Notes: generated by a model from the sequence alone, not told the origin. DNA of 64,000 bases from Novosphingobium capsulatum NBRC 12533 (GCF_001598375.1 NZ_BCYV01000003.1:1-64000); one strand, 5' to 3'. Counted from the first letter of the stretch, positions 47,272 to 56,659 are shown. Translations and numbers: made by a program.

Positions 47272-48984
47272 ATGGCATCGGCCCCAGCGCCACAAAAACC
47301 AAAGGGCTGGCAGCTGTTCAAGCTGGCATTGCAAACGCGCAAGTCGGCCACGATGCTGGGTTTCGGGTTTTCCTCGGGCCTGCCTTTTGCGCTGCTGATC
47401 GGCACGCTCAACGCCTGGCTGGGTGAGGTGAAGATCGATCTGGCGACGATCGGCGTGCTGTCGTGGATCGGGCTGACCTATTCGTTCAAGTTCCTGTGGT
47501 CACCGCTAGTGGACCGGTTGGCATTGCCCGGGCTTGAGCGGCTGGGGCGGCGCAAGAGCTGGATCGCGCTGTGCCAGGGCGTGCTGGTCGCCAGTTTCAT
47601 GGGCCTCGCCGCTACCGATCCGGCTCATGCCATCGGCACGTTCGCGCTGTTCGCCTTCCTGGGCGCACTGGCCTCTGCCACGCAGGACGTGGCGATCGAT
47701 GCCTGGCGTATCGATGTGGCCGACGAGCAAACCAGCGTGGAACTGCTCACCTCGATCGGGCAGTTTTCCTATCGCATCGCCTCGATCGTGGGGGGCGCGC
47801 TGGCGCTGGTCATGGCCGGGCGGATGAGTTGGCCGCTGGTCTATCTGCTGATGGCCGGGCTGATCGCGCTGATCATCGTGGTAACGCTGCGCGCGCCGGA
47901 TACGCCGCGCGTAGGGCAGGGTGCGCTGCATGCCGCGCTCAGCCAGCCTGGCGAGTTGGTGCCTAAGGCACGAGGACTGGCTCTGCTGGTCGTGGGGTTA
48001 AGCTGGACCTGGGCGATCGTCACGATCGTGGTCTTCATGGTCCAGATGCTTCGCCCCCTGGCGCCGGGTGCAAAGCATCCGTCGGTGGCTGCTTTCACGC
48101 GCGAGACTGGCCCCTGGATCGTGCTCGCCACCGTCGGTGTACCCTTGCTGGTATCGGCAGTGGTCAATGCGCTCAAGGTGCGCGGGCAGGCGGTTCTGGT
48201 GGCGCCTGATGATGCACATGGCCCGGGGCGCACTGCGCTCAACCATCTTTATGTGGCGCTTGTTTCTCCGTTGTCGGAACTGGTCGGGCGGCTGCGCTGG
48301 GGCGTGCTGATCGTGATCGGCATGATCCTGACCTATCCGTTGTGCTATAATATGTGGGCCAGCTTCGCCTTTCCGTTCTATCTGGATTTCCTGCATTATT
48401 CCAAGGACGAGGTTGCTTTTGCCTCCAAGCTGTTCGGCATTTTCATGAGCATGGCGGGGGTTGGCCTGGGTGGCTTCCTGTTCGTGCGGGTGGGGCGCAT
48501 GCCCACGATCCTGCTCGGTGTGGCGCTGCCCATCCTGGGCAACTTCGTCTATGCTGATCTTGCCGAAGGCGGGGCGATGATCGATCGCGTGGCCCATGGA
48601 GTGGGCCTACAGGCCCTGCTGGGCGCCTTCGGGTTCGATGATCGCATGGTGCGCCTGCTGCTGACGATCGGCTTTGAAAACATATCTACCGGCATCGCCG
48701 GGGCAGCGTTCGTGGCCTATATTTCCACGATCGTCAGCCGCAGCTACACCGCCGTGCAATATGCGCTGCTCTCTTCGCTCACGTTCCTGATCGGCTCGCT
48801 GGGGCGAGGCATCGCCGGCGAGGCGTTCGACCTTTACGGCTATGCCACGGTATTCCGCTATGCGGCGGCCGCCGGTGGACTGGCGGTGGTGTTCGTGCTG
48901 CTGGAATGGGTGCGCGTGTCGCGTTTGGCCTCTCACCACCCCCCGACCCCCTCCTCTGAAGAGGAGGGGGAGGTAAAGCGCTAA
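47272..48984 (+). CDS. AmpG-like MFS permease
   Basis: A 570-residue transporter related to AmpG, which imports anhydromuropeptides for cell-wall recycling. The N-terminal GFSSGLPFALLIGTLNAWL and FKFLWSPLVDR, and later ATQDVAIDAWRID, are AmpG hallmarks. About fourteen hydrophobic segments are visible, more than the basic twelve. AGGAG lies 6 bases before ATG 47272. The last 18 residues (from ASHHPPTPSSEEEG) are encoded by a palindromic repeat, so the true ancestral C-terminus has been replaced. An undivided frame extends far upstream, but it is antisense to rluB and rsmD. Confidence 0.87.
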   Translation: MASAPAPQKPKGWQLFKLALQTRKSATMLGFGFSSGLPFALLIGTLNAWLGEVKIDLATIGVLSWIGLTYSFKFLWSPLVDRLALPGLERLGRRKSWIALCQGVLVASFMGLAATDPAHAIGTFALFAFLGALASATQDVAIDAWRIDVADEQTSVELLTSIGQFSYRIASIVGGALALVMAGRMSWPLVYLLMAGLIALIIVVTLRAPDTPRVGQGALHAALSQPGELVPKARGLALLVVGLSWTWAIVTIVVFMVQMLRPLAPGAKHPSVAAFTRETGPWIVLATVGVPLLVSAVVNALKVRGQAVLVAPDDAHGPGRTALNHLYVALVSPLSELVGRLRWGVLIVIGMILTYPLCYNMWASFAFPFYLDFLHYSKDEVAFASKLFGIFMSMAGVGLGGFLFVRVGRMPTILLGVALPILGNFVYADLAEGGAMIDRVAHGVGLQALLGAFGFDDRMVRLLLTIGFENISTGIAGAAFVAYISTIVSRSYTAVQYALLSSLTFLIGSLGRGIAGEAFDLYGYATVFRYAAAAGGLAVVFVLLEWVRVSRLASHHPPTPSSEEEGEVKR

Positions 48985-49035
48985 AAATGAAGCCCCCTCC
49001 TCTTCAGAGGAGGGGGTTGGGGGTGGTGAGAGGCC
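48928..49035. repeat. Paired family B palindromes forming one large inverted repeat
   Basis: Arms of about 43 bp (48928-48970 and 48993-49035) are inverted copies with the core CCCCTCCTCTGAAGAGGAGG; only a 22-bp spacer separates them. It covers the 3' end of the AmpG-like gene and the short gap to folC, so its RNA would fold strongly and could end both converging transcripts. Confidence 0.85.
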
Positions 49036-49048
49036 TTGCCCGAACGGC

Positions 49049-50371
49049 TCAATCCGGCACTTCCCCATTCCGCCGCAGCACGTCGCCAGCGAGATAGAGC
49101 GAGCCCACGATCAGCACGTCGCCACCCGGTGGCAGCGCGGCCAGCGCCTGCGCCACGTCGGCGAAGCTGCGCACGGGCAAGGCGCTGTGCGCGGCGAAAT
49201 CCTCGGGCCGGTGGGCATCGTGGCCCGGTGCGGGCACGACCGAGATCGACAGGGCATGGCCGCCCAGCGGGGCCAGGATGGCGCCAGGGTCCTTGTTGGC
49301 CAGCATGCCGATGATCACGTGCACGGGCGGCTGCGCGGCCAGGTGGCGGGCGATCGCCAGCCCGGCGTCGGGATTGTGCCCGCCATCGAGCCACACTGTG
49401 CGTCCCGGCACTTGCGCGGTCAGCGGGCCATGGCCCAGCCGCTGCAGACGGGCGGGCCAACGCGCGGCACGGATGCCCGCAGCCATGGCCGCTTCATCAA
49501 TCGTCACCACGGTCTGGTGGCGCAGCATCGCCACGGCGAGTGCAGCGTTTTCCGCCTGGTGCAGCCCGGCAAGGGCGGGCAGCGGCAGGGTGAGCGTGCC
49601 CATGGCATCGCGATAGGCGATGTCTTGGCCGATCGTGGCGTCCCACGCGGTGCCGCGCGCCAGCACGGGGGCGCCGTGCGCTGTGGCCGTTTCCGCCACC
49701 ATCTGCGCGGCGCGGGCGGGATAGCGCAGCGTGACCAGCGGCACGCCCGCCTTGGCGATGCTGGCCTTTTCAAATGCGATGCGCACCAGCGGATCGTGCA
49801 CGGCGGCGTCGGGGATGGTGGTATCGGGTGACAGCAGGAACGCCTCGTGATCCAAGCCCAGCGTGGCCAGGCCGGTAACGGCGGCCGTGGGCAGGATGTT
49901 GGTGGCGTCAAGCCGGCCGCCCAGCCCGGTCTCGATCACGCAAGCGTCCGCCGGCACGCTGGCAAAGGCCAGGAACAGCGCGGCGGTGGTCACTTCGAAA
50001 AAGCTCGGCGTGAGATCGGGCTGCGCCGCATCGAGCGCCTGCTTGAGCAGGGCGGCCAGCGTGGCATCGTCGATCAACTGCCCGGCAAGGCGGATGCGCT
50101 CGTTATAGCGCACCAGGTGCGGCTTGGTGGCGGTGTGGACGCGCAAGCCCTGTGCTTCGAGCATATAGCGCAGATAGGTGCAGGTAGAGCCCTTGCCGTT
50201 GGTGCCCGCAACGTGGAACACCGGGGGCAGGCGGTCCTGCGGGTTGCCCAGCCGGGCGCAGAGTTCGCGCACGGTGTCGAGGCCCAGCCGCCCCTGCGGC
50301 AGCGACAGTGCGCCCAGCCGATCGAGCTGGGCCTGCACGGCCGGATCCTCGGAAATCGCGAAGTCCTTCAC
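49049..50371 (-). CDS. folC: Bifunctional folylpolyglutamate/dihydrofolate synthase
   Basis: Adds glutamate to dihydropteroate and to folates. 440 residues from the GTG at 50371, preferred because AGAGGGG is 5 bp upstream; ATG 50389 is the alternative. The ATP loop AGTNGKGS is at 55-62, with SFFEVTTAALFLAF and ETGLGGRLDATNIL following. The C-terminal Rossmann-like domain starts near VWLDGGHNPDAG. It is last in the trpB-trpA-accD-folC block, 57 bp after accD, the order found across alphaproteobacteria. Confidence 0.95.
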   Translation of the reverse strand: MKDFAISEDPAVQAQLDRLGALSLPQGRLGLDTVRELCARLGNPQDRLPPVFHVAGTNGKGSTCTYLRYMLEAQGLRVHTATKPHLVRYNERIRLAGQLIDDATLAALLKQALDAAQPDLTPSFFEVTTAALFLAFASVPADACVIETGLGGRLDATNILPTAAVTGLATLGLDHEAFLLSPDTTIPDAAVHDPLVRIAFEKASIAKAGVPLVTLRYPARAAQMVAETATAHGAPVLARGTAWDATIGQDIAYRDAMGTLTLPLPALAGLHQAENAALAVAMLRHQTVVTIDEAAMAAGIRAARWPARLQRLGHGPLTAQVPGRTVWLDGGHNPDAGLAIARHLAAQPPVHVIIGMLANKDPGAILAPLGGHALSISVVPAPGHDAHRPEDFAAHSALPVRSFADVAQALAALPPGGDVLIVGSLYLAGDVLRRNGEVPD

Positions 50372-50428
50372 GAAAACCCCTCTCCCCATCTGGCCCCCGC
50401 GCGCAGGCGGGGGCAGGGCGCATTCGCG

Positions 50429-51277
50429 TCAGGCGGCCTTGGCGGCCATCAGGTAATCGATGGTTTCGGCCAGCGTGGCGCGCAGGTTGTGGCGGTGCAC
50501 CACCATGTCGATCATGCCATGGGCGTGCAGGTATTCGGCCCGCTGGAAACCCTCGGGCAGCTTTTCGCGGATGGTGTCCTGGATCACGCGCTGGCCGGCA
50601 AAACCGATGAGCGCGCCCGGCTCGGCAATCTGGACATCGCCAAGCATGGCATAGCTGGCGGTGACGCCGCCGGTGGTGGGATCGGTCAAGACCACGATAT
50701 AGGGCAGGCCGGCGGCGTGCAGGCGGCTGATCGCCACGGTCGAGCGCGGCATCTGCATGAGGCTGAGGATGCCTTCCTGCATGCGCGCGCCACCGGCTGC
50801 GGTGACGGCGATATAGGGGCACTTTTCACGGATCGCGCGTTCGGTGCCGGCGATGAAGGCATTGCCCACGGCCATGCCCATCGATCCGCCCATGAAAGCG
50901 AATTCCTGCACGCCGACGACGGCCTTCTTGCCTTCGATGCGGCCCACCGCGTTGGTCAGCGCATCGGGGTGCGGGTTGGCAGCACGAGCGGCCTTGATGC
51001 GATCGCCATATTTCTTGGTGTCGCGGAACTTGAGCGGGTCTTCCTTGACCTTGGGCGCAGGGAGCAGGGTAAAGCCCGGGTCCATCAGCTGCGCCAAGCG
51101 CGCATCGGCGCCGATGCGGCCATGATGATCGCAGCGCGGGCAGACCGACTGGTTGTCCTCATATTCCTTGGTGAACAGCATTTCGCTGCACCCGGGGCAC
51201 TTGATCCACAGGTTGTCGGGCGTGTCGCGCTTGGGGGTGAAGGGCAGCGCGTTGCGAACGCGGTTGATCCAGCTCAT
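50429..51277 (-). CDS. accD: Acetyl-CoA carboxylase carboxyltransferase subunit beta
   Basis: Transfers carboxyl from carboxybiotin to acetyl-CoA together with AccA to form malonyl-CoA. 282 residues. A zinc ribbon uses C27, C30, C46 and C49 (CPGC and CPRC). The crotonase-like core shows [12 protein letters not shown] and [19 protein letters not shown]. Its start overlaps the trpA stop by 4 bp, so translation is coupled. Confidence 0.97.
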   Translation of the reverse strand: MSWINRVRNALPFTPKRDTPDNLWIKCPGCSEMLFTKEYEDNQSVCPRCDHHGRIGADARLAQLMDPGFTLLPAPKVKEDPLKFRDTKKYGDRIKAARAANPHPDALTNAVGRIEGKKAVVGVQEFAFMGGSMGMAVGNAFIAGTERAIREKCPYIAVTAAGGARMQEGILSLMQMPRSTVAISRLHAAGLPYIVVLTDPTTGGVTASYAMLGDVQIAEPGALIGFAGQRVIQDTIREKLPEGFQRAEYLHAHGMIDMVVHRHNLRATLAETIDYLMAAKAA

Positions 51278-52074
51278 GCGATATCCTTTCGCGCCGCATG
51301 CACGGCCGCGCTCAGCGACGCGACAAGATCGCGTACCGGGCCGGCGGCATCAGCGCCGTGTTGGGCCACGAGATCCACCAGAGCCGAGCCGACGACGACG
51401 CCATCGGCCACGGCGGCAATCCCACCGGCCTGTTCGGGCGTGCGCACGCCAAAGCCCACGGCAACGGGGATCGTGGCGGTCTGCTTGATCCGCGCCACTG
51501 CCTCTTGGATCGAGGCGAGCGCGGCCGATTGCTTGCCGGTGATGCCGGCAACCGAAACATAATAGAGGAACCCGCCCGAACCATCGAGCACGGCGGGCAG
51601 GCGCGCGGCATCGGTGGTGGGGGTGGCGAGGCGAATGGGCGAAATGCCGTGTGCGCGCAGCGCCGGGCCCAGTTCGGGGTCTTCCTCGCTGGGAATATCG
51701 ACGCAGATCACGCCATCGATGCCGGCATCGGCGCAGGCATCGGCAAACCATTCCGCGCCGCGGGTGATCATCGGATTGGCATAGCCCATCAGCACCAGCG
51801 GCACATCGGGATGGCGCGCGCGGAAGCCCTTGGCGATGGCCAGGATATGCGCGGTCTTGGTGCCGGCGGCGAGCGCGCGCAGGTTGGCGTTCTGGATCGC
51901 CGGGCCATCGGCCATGGGATCGGTGAACGGCATGCCCAGCTCGATCACGTCGGCGCCACCGGCCACCAGTGCGTCAAGGATCGCGGGCGTCGCCTCGGGC
52001 GTGGGATCACCGCCGGTGACGAAGCACACGAGGGCAGCATGGCCCTTGGCAAAGGCATTGGAAAGGCGGGTCAT
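51274..52074 (-). CDS. trpA: Tryptophan synthase alpha chain
   Basis: Cleaves indole-3-glycerol phosphate to indole and glyceraldehyde-3-phosphate. 266 residues. Catalytic regions [19 protein letters not shown] and [11 protein letters not shown] are present, and phosphate loop [11 protein letters not shown] follows. ATG 52074 is the family start. A 273-bp gap that holds a perfect 30-bp inverted repeat separates it from trpB, so it may be partly uncoupled from trpB transcription. Confidence 0.97.
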   Translation of the reverse strand: MTRLSNAFAKGHAALVCFVTGGDPTPEATPAILDALVAGGADVIELGMPFTDPMADGPAIQNANLRALAAGTKTAHILAIAKGFRARHPDVPLVLMGYANPMITRGAEWFADACADAGIDGVICVDIPSEEDPELGPALRAHGISPIRLATPTTDAARLPAVLDGSGGFLYYVSVAGITGKQSAALASIQEAVARIKQTATIPVAVGFGVRTPEQAGGIAAVADGVVVGSALVDLVAQHGADAAGPVRDLVASLSAAVHAARKDIA

Positions 52075-52221
52075 CAGCCGACAACTCCACTGCATGTCAC
52101 GCTCGCGATCGCCAGCGGCAAGGACATCATTTCCAACACACCTTCCATGATCTTTCAGGTTCCGGGCTGCGCACTACGTGATTTGCGCCGAGATGCAAAG
52201 AGCCCTGCCTTTTGCCCTCAT

Positions 52222-52312
52222 CGTCACCCCGGACGTGATCCGGGGTCCAGCTTGCGGCCTCTCCCTTGGCTGCACGCATTCAGCTGGACCCCGGATCACG
52301 TCCGGGGTGACG
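52222..52312. repeat. Repeat family D, perfect 30-bp inverted repeat
   Basis: Positions 52222-52251 and 52283-52312 are perfect reverse complements (30 of 30) around a 31-nt spacer; the outer part reads CGTCACCCCGGACGTGATCC. It lies in the trpB-trpA gap. Such GTCACCCCGGA palindromes are widespread in sphingomonads. In RNA it would form a strong stem that could protect or attenuate the message. Confidence 0.85.
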
Positions 52313-52347
52313 CGTGGGGAGTGGAAAGGCCTGCTTGCCGATTGATT

Positions 52348-53583
52348 TTACAGCTTCACCCCCAGGTGCTCGGCCACCGAGAAGATGTCCTTGTCGCCCC
52401 GGCCACACAGGTTAGCGAGGATGATCTGGTCCTTGTCCATGGTCGGCGCCAGCTTGGTGACAGCAGCGATGGCATGGGCCGGCTCGAGCGCGGGGATGAT
52501 CCCTTCGGTGCGGCAGAGCAGCTGGAAGCCTTCGAGTGCCTCGGTATCGGTGACCGAGGTATAGTCGACGCGGCCGACATCCCTGAGCCAGGCATGCTCT
52601 GGCCCGATGCCGGGGTAATCCAGGCCGGCACTGATCGAGTGGCCTTCGGTGATCTGGCCGTCCTCGTCCTGCAACAGGTAGGTCTTGTTGCCGTGGAGAA
52701 CGCCAGGGCGCCCACCGGCGAGCGAAGCGGCGTGTTCCTTGTCAAGGCCATGGCCAGCCGCCTCGACACCCAGCATCTTGACGTCGGGATCATCGAGGAA
52801 CGGGTGAAACAGGCCGATGGCGTTGGACCCGCCACCGATCGCGGCGACCAGCACATCGGGCAGGCGCCCGGTGCGGGCGAGCATCTGGGCGCGGGCTTCC
52901 TTGCCGATCACGCTTTGGAAATCGCGCACCAGCTCGGGATAGGGGTGCGGGCCGGCGGCGGTGCCGATGATGTAGAACGTGTCATGCACGTTCGCCACCC
53001 AGTCGCGCAGCGCTTCGTTCATCGCGTCCTTGAGCGTGCCGGCGCCAGCGGTCACCGGCACCACTTCGGCGCCGAGCAGCTTCATGCGGAACACGTTGGG
53101 CGCCTGGCGGGCGACGTCGGTGGCGCCCATATAGACCACGCAGGGCAGGCCAAAGCGCGCACAGACAGTGGCGGTGGCCACGCCATGCTGGCCCGCGCCG
53201 GTTTCGGCGATGATCCGGGTCTTGCCCATGCGCATCGCCAGCAGGATCTGGCCGATGCAGTTGTTGATCTTGTGTGCGCCAGTATGGTTGAGCTCGTCGC
53301 GCTTGAACCAGACCTGCGCGCCCTTGCCTGCCGGCGCATTCTTGGCCAGCTCCTCGGTCAGCCGCGGCGCGAAATAGAGCGGGCTGGGCCGGCCGACATA
53401 GTGTTCGAGCAGGTCGTCGAATTCGGCCTGGAACGCGGCATCGGCCTTGGCCTTGCGGTATTCCGTTTCGAGATCGAGGATCAGCGGCATCAGCGTTTCG
53501 GCGACATAGCGACCGCCGAACTGGCCGAAGTGGCCACGATCGTCGGGCTGGTTGCGGAAGCTGTTCGGGTTCTGGGCAGTCAT
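52348..53583 (-). CDS. trpB: Tryptophan synthase beta chain
   Basis: Joins indole and serine to tryptophan. 411 residues. The pyridoxal phosphate lysine is K105 in [20 protein letters not shown] and the phosphate-binding GGGSNAIG follow. ATG 53583 gives the usual start [16 protein letters not shown] promoter-like region lies about 100 bp upstream on the same strand, needed because a plus-strand gene separates trpB from trpF. Confidence 0.98.
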   Translation of the reverse strand: MTAQNPNSFRNQPDDRGHFGQFGGRYVAETLMPLILDLETEYRKAKADAAFQAEFDDLLEHYVGRPSPLYFAPRLTEELAKNAPAGKGAQVWFKRDELNHTGAHKINNCIGQILLAMRMGKTRIIAETGAGQHGVATATVCARFGLPCVVYMGATDVARQAPNVFRMKLLGAEVVPVTAGAGTLKDAMNEALRDWVANVHDTFYIIGTAAGPHPYPELVRDFQSVIGKEARAQMLARTGRLPDVLVAAIGGGSNAIGLFHPFLDDPDVKMLGVEAAGHGLDKEHAASLAGGRPGVLHGNKTYLLQDEDGQITEGHSISAGLDYPGIGPEHAWLRDVGRVDYTSVTDTEALEGFQLLCRTEGIIPALEPAHAIAAVTKLAPTMDKDQIILANLCGRGDKDIFSVAEHLGVKL

Positions 53584-53682
53584 GGTCCAGCCGCTTGGCA
53601 GAGGGCGGGGCGGTTGTCCAGATTCATGGCCAAAGGGGCGGCGGGTCAGTGGCGCCCGCCCGGCGCCGGGCATGGTCAAGGC

Positions 53683-53736
53683 ATTTTACCGTAGTTTGCA
53701 TTTTTGCAATCGCATTTCAGCAATTTGCACGATTGC
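53683..53736 (-). promoter_or_regulatory. Putative trpB promoter and overlapping palindrome
   Basis: On the minus strand TTGCAA (53704-53709) and TAAAAT (53683-53688) form a -35/-10 pair with a 15-bp spacer. The inverted repeat GCAATCG (53706-53712) and CGATTGC (53730-53736) overlaps it, and several TTGCA/TGCAA units crowd the region. It could be an operator for trpB or for transcription on the other strand. Confidence 0.4.
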
Positions 53737-53790
53737 GCGTTCATCCTGGCGTAATGTCTGGGCGCTAGATGGCGTCTTGCAACGTCGTGA

Positions 53791-53819
53791 AGGCGGTCCC
53801 GTAATGGGGCCGCCTTTTT
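53791..53819 (+). terminator. Plus-strand terminator in the trpB upstream region
   Basis: AGGCGGTCCC (53791-53800) pairs over all 10 positions (one G-T) with GGGGCCGCCT (53806-53815), then TTTTT. No plus-strand gene ends before it, so it closes either a short leader or a small RNA beginning after about 53740. The remaining 200 bp to the next gene hold TTGACA at 53885 and the palindrome TGGCAAAAATGCCA at 53898. Confidence 0.8.
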
Positions 53820-54029
53820 GTGTTTTACATTACTGCAACGATACTTTCTGTCTATTTGTTCAGATAGGGATAAACCTTTCAAAATTGACAGAAACTGTGG
53901 CAAAAATGCCATGCATACTATGTTAGAGTCAGAAATCTTACAGTTATGACTTGTTGACGATTGGCGTGCGGCCTACTTGCCCGATCGACCGCCGCACCAA
54001 ACGGCGGATTGAATGCAAGGAGGTTTATT

Positions 54030-54491
54030 ATGCGTCTCGTTCTTCTCGCGCTCGCCGGTACCCTGGCTGCAGCCGCCCCGGCCATGGCCAACGAGGTCCG
54101 CGTCGAAGCGCACAGCGGTGTGCTCTGGAATCACGATGCCACCGATGCCACGGCTGGCGTTGCGGCAGGCTATGACTACGATCTTGGCCCGGCAGCCTTC
54201 GGCGGCGTCGAAGTCTCGGCTGACAAGATACTTAACAGCTATGCCAAGCGCGTGTCGGTTGGCGTGAGCGGCCGCCTGGGTGCGAACCTGGCCGGCACCA
54301 AGCTTTATGCCGTGGGCGGCTATGCCACCACGCCCTGCACCGATTGCGGCGGCGCGTGGAACTTTGGCGCCGGCGTGCAGAAGTCGTTCATGCAGAAGTT
54401 CTACGGCAAGGTGGAATACCGCCACTACATCGCCGACGAAGGCCTGGGCAACCGCGATGCGGTGACCGCTGGCGTTGGCCTGAAGTTCTGA
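54030..54491 (+). CDS. Small outer-membrane beta-barrel-like protein
   Basis: A 153-residue protein with a signal peptide (MRLVLLALAGTLAAAAPAMA) and a mature part of alternating polar and hydrophobic strands rich in Gly and aromatic residues, ending GVGLKF, a C-terminal Phe typical of outer-membrane barrels. One CTDCGG pair could form a disulfide. AAGGAGG precedes ATG 54030. It lies on the opposite strand between trpF and trpB. Family not recognised beyond a barrel-like pattern; three to four residues per strand suggest an eight-strand barrel. Confidence 0.72.
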   Translation: MRLVLLALAGTLAAAAPAMANEVRVEAHSGVLWNHDATDATAGVAAGYDYDLGPAAFGGVEVSADKILNSYAKRVSVGVSGRLGANLAGTKLYAVGGYATTPCTDCGGAWNFGAGVQKSFMQKFYGKVEYRHYIADEGLGNRDAVTAGVGLKF

Positions 54492-54536
54492 TCGGACCCT
54501 GTTTCGACAGGACAATTTCCGACCCAGGAAAAGCAG

Positions 54537-54566
54537 CGGGCGGCGCGAAAGCGTCGCCCGTTGTCG
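54537..54566 (+). terminator. Terminator of the barrel-protein gene
   Basis: CGGGCGGCGC and GCGTCGCCCG form a 10-bp stem (one G-T pair) with a GAAA loop, followed by TTGTCGTTTG. It lies between this gene and the converging trpF. Confidence 0.65.
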
Positions 54567-54609
54567 TTTGCGGGGCTGCGGGTTGCGCGGCTGTGGCCGG
54601 CGTTGGCGT

Positions 54610-55263
54610 TCAGGCCGATCGGGCCGATCGGGCCGCGCGGCAGAACGTCTGGATGCGGCTTTCGTCCTTGACGCCAGGCGCGCTTTCCACGCCGGATGAT
54701 ACGTCGACGAGTTCGGCGCCGGTCTGGCGCACGGCATCGGCAACATTGTCGGGGCCCAGGCCGCCGGCCAGGCCCCATGGCGTGGGGCCGCGATAGGCGT
54801 TGAGCAGCGCCCAATCGAACACCAGCCCCAGGCCGCCGGGAATGGCCGCGCCCTTGGGTGCCTTGGCGTCGAACAGCAAGAGATCGGCCGCCCCGGCATA
54901 GCGGGTGGCGGCAGCGACATCGGCAGGTGCGGCCACCGACAGCGCCTTCCACACCGGCAGGCCAAACTGGGCTTTCAACTGCGCGGCGCGTTCGGGGGTT
55001 TCGTGGCCGTGAAGCTGCAGCACATCGAGGTGGGCCGCGGCAATCGCCTCGCCGATCGTGGCATCATCGGCATCCACGAACAGGCCGACCAGGCGGCTGC
55101 GCCCGGCGTTGCGCGCGCCAAGCAGCGCGGCGTCGCGGATGGTGACATGGCGGGGGGAAGGGGGAAAGAACACGAGGCCGGCATAATCGGCGCGCGCGGC
55201 AAGCGTGGCGTCGAGCGCGGCACTCGTGTTGATTCCGCAGATCTTGATGGCTGGGGCTGGCAT
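54610..55263 (-). CDS. trpF: Phosphoribosylanthranilate isomerase
   Basis: Isomerises N-(5'-phosphoribosyl)anthranilate to the carboxyphenylamino deoxyribulose phosphate of tryptophan synthesis. 217 residues. The catalytic cysteine is in KICGI near the start, with LVGLFVDAD, VLQLHGHE, and the phosphate loops WGLAGGLGPDNV and VDVSSGVES. The usual neighbour trpB lies about 1.0 kb further on, with a plus-strand gene between. The upstream SIMPL gene ends 23 bp before it, so it may be read from that transcript. Confidence 0.95.
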   Translation of the reverse strand: MPAPAIKICGINTSAALDATLAARADYAGLVFFPPSPRHVTIRDAALLGARNAGRSRLVGLFVDADDATIGEAIAAAHLDVLQLHGHETPERAAQLKAQFGLPVWKALSVAAPADVAAATRYAGAADLLLFDAKAPKGAAIPGGLGLVFDWALLNAYRGPTPWGLAGGLGPDNVADAVRQTGAELVDVSSGVESAPGVKDESRIQTFCRAARSARSA

Positions 55264-55286
55264 GGCCAGCCCATGTGGCGTCTTGC

Positions 55287-56048
55287 TTACTGCGGTGCAA
55301 GCTCGAACGTGATGGTGACGTTGGCGTTGACGTCCAGTTCGCCGGCCGCAACCGGGCTGGGCGCGGCCATCATCATCTTGTCGGCGCGGGCATAGAGCAT
55401 CGGCGGCTGCGGCGACCAGCCACCGGTTTCGCTGATGGTCAACATGCGCACCACCTTGAGGCCGGCGGCGCGGGCATAGAGATCGGCGCGGGCGCGGGCC
55501 TTGGCCACGGCATCGATGCGCGCCTCGTCCATTGCCGCCTCGGGTTTGTCGATCTGGAAGCTGGGGCCGTTGACTTCGTTGGCGCCGGCCTTGACCAGCG
55601 TATCGATCACCTGGCCATAGCGCGCAAGGTCACGCTGCTTGACCTGCACCTGGTTGGTGGCGCGATAGCCCACGATCACCGGATCACCTTGCGTGCTACC
55701 ATCGGCCAGGCGCTTCTGCTCGCCATAGACCGGGCTGACCGACAGGTTGCTGGTCTGCATGTCGCGGGCAGCCACGCCGCTGGACTTGAGGGCCGCCATC
55801 GTGGCGTTCATCGCGCGGGCGTTGGCGGCCAGCGCCTCGCTCGCCGTCTGGCCCTGGGTGGTAACGCCGGCGGTGAAGACTGCCAGATCGGGCACGCGGG
55901 TGCTGCGGCCTTCGGCCTGCACGGTCAGCACCGTGGCGCCCGGGCTGACGACCGGGGCGGTCTGCACGGCCTGCTGGGCCATGGCGGGGGTGACCAGCGC
56001 GGCCAAGGGCAGGGCGGAAAGACTGGCGGCGAGGATAAGGCGCTTCAT
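55287..56048 (-). CDS. SIMPL domain (DUF541) exported protein
   Basis: A 253-residue periplasmic protein. Signal peptide MKRLILAASLSALPLAALVTPAMA, then the SIMPL fold: VLTVQAEGRSTRVPDLAVFTAGV, ALAANARAMNATMAALK and TSNLSVSPVY, and ARADLYARAAGLKV. The family is linked to oxidative stress and membrane protection in some bacteria, without a clear reaction. ATG 56048 begins a proper signal sequence. It precedes trpF by 23 bp on the same strand. Confidence 0.88.
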   Translation of the reverse strand: MKRLILAASLSALPLAALVTPAMAQQAVQTAPVVSPGATVLTVQAEGRSTRVPDLAVFTAGVTTQGQTASEALAANARAMNATMAALKSSGVAARDMQTSNLSVSPVYGEQKRLADGSTQGDPVIVGYRATNQVQVKQRDLARYGQVIDTLVKAGANEVNGPSFQIDKPEAAMDEARIDAVAKARARADLYARAAGLKVVRMLTISETGGWSPQPPMLYARADKMMMAAPSPVAAGELDVNANVTITFELAPQ

Positions 56049-56128
56049 CGGGACGGTCTCCGTATGTGACGGCTGGGGAATGGCCGAAGCGAGCTTGCAG
56101 CGCGCTGAACCGTTGCCGGGGTAACCGT

Positions 56129-56653
56129 TCAGGAAACCATCCGTTCCAGTACGACCATGGCGAAGTCGACCGGCGTGGCGCCAGGGAAAGGCCGGGTTTC
56201 GCCGGTGCGAACATAGCCGCGCCGCTCGTACCAGGCGATCAGTTCGGGGCGGCGATCGATCACCGTCATTTCGATTGCGCGGGCGCCCAGCTCGCTTTGG
56301 GCCATCGCATCGCATTGCGCCAGCAGCGCGCGGCCCAGGCCACCGGCCTGCACATCGGGATCGACGCACAACATGCCGAGGTAGGCCTTGCCCTGCGGCA
56401 GCGCCGTCAGGGTAACGGTGCCGATCAGCGCGCCATCGGCGGACTGCGCCACGATTACGCAGCGGTCCGGCGCGGTGATGGCAGCGGCGAGTTCTGCGTC
56501 AGACGTGCGCTCGTCATCCAGCAGGTCAGCCTCGTGCGTCCAGCCCTGGCGTGCTGTGTCGCCGCGATAGGCGCGTTCGACCAGGCGGCGCAGCGCCGGC
56601 AGATCGGTCGGCGTGGCCAGCCTGAACGTGAGCGCGGGTGCAACGCCGGGCAT
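56129..56653 (-). CDS. GNAT family N-acetyltransferase
   Basis: A 174-residue acetyltransferase. Strand 4 and the acetyl-CoA loop are LGMLCVDPDVQAGGLGRALL, with AIEMTVIDRRPELIAWYERRGYVRTGE behind it. The start MPGVAPALTFRLATPTDLPALRRLVERAY is typical. It follows pyrF by 6 bp on the same strand, so the two are cotranscribed. Acceptor unknown. Confidence 0.85.
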   Translation of the reverse strand: MPGVAPALTFRLATPTDLPALRRLVERAYRGDTARQGWTHEADLLDDERTSDAELAAAITAPDRCVIVAQSADGALIGTVTLTALPQGKAYLGMLCVDPDVQAGGLGRALLAQCDAMAQSELGARAIEMTVIDRRPELIAWYERRGYVRTGETRPFPGATPVDFAMVVLERMVS

Positions 56654-56659
56654 GATGGA

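Noticed and set aside
51298..53694. A 798-codon plus-strand frame opposite trpA and trpB
   Set aside because: Shadow of two well-conserved enzymes; no start signal and no recognisable motif.
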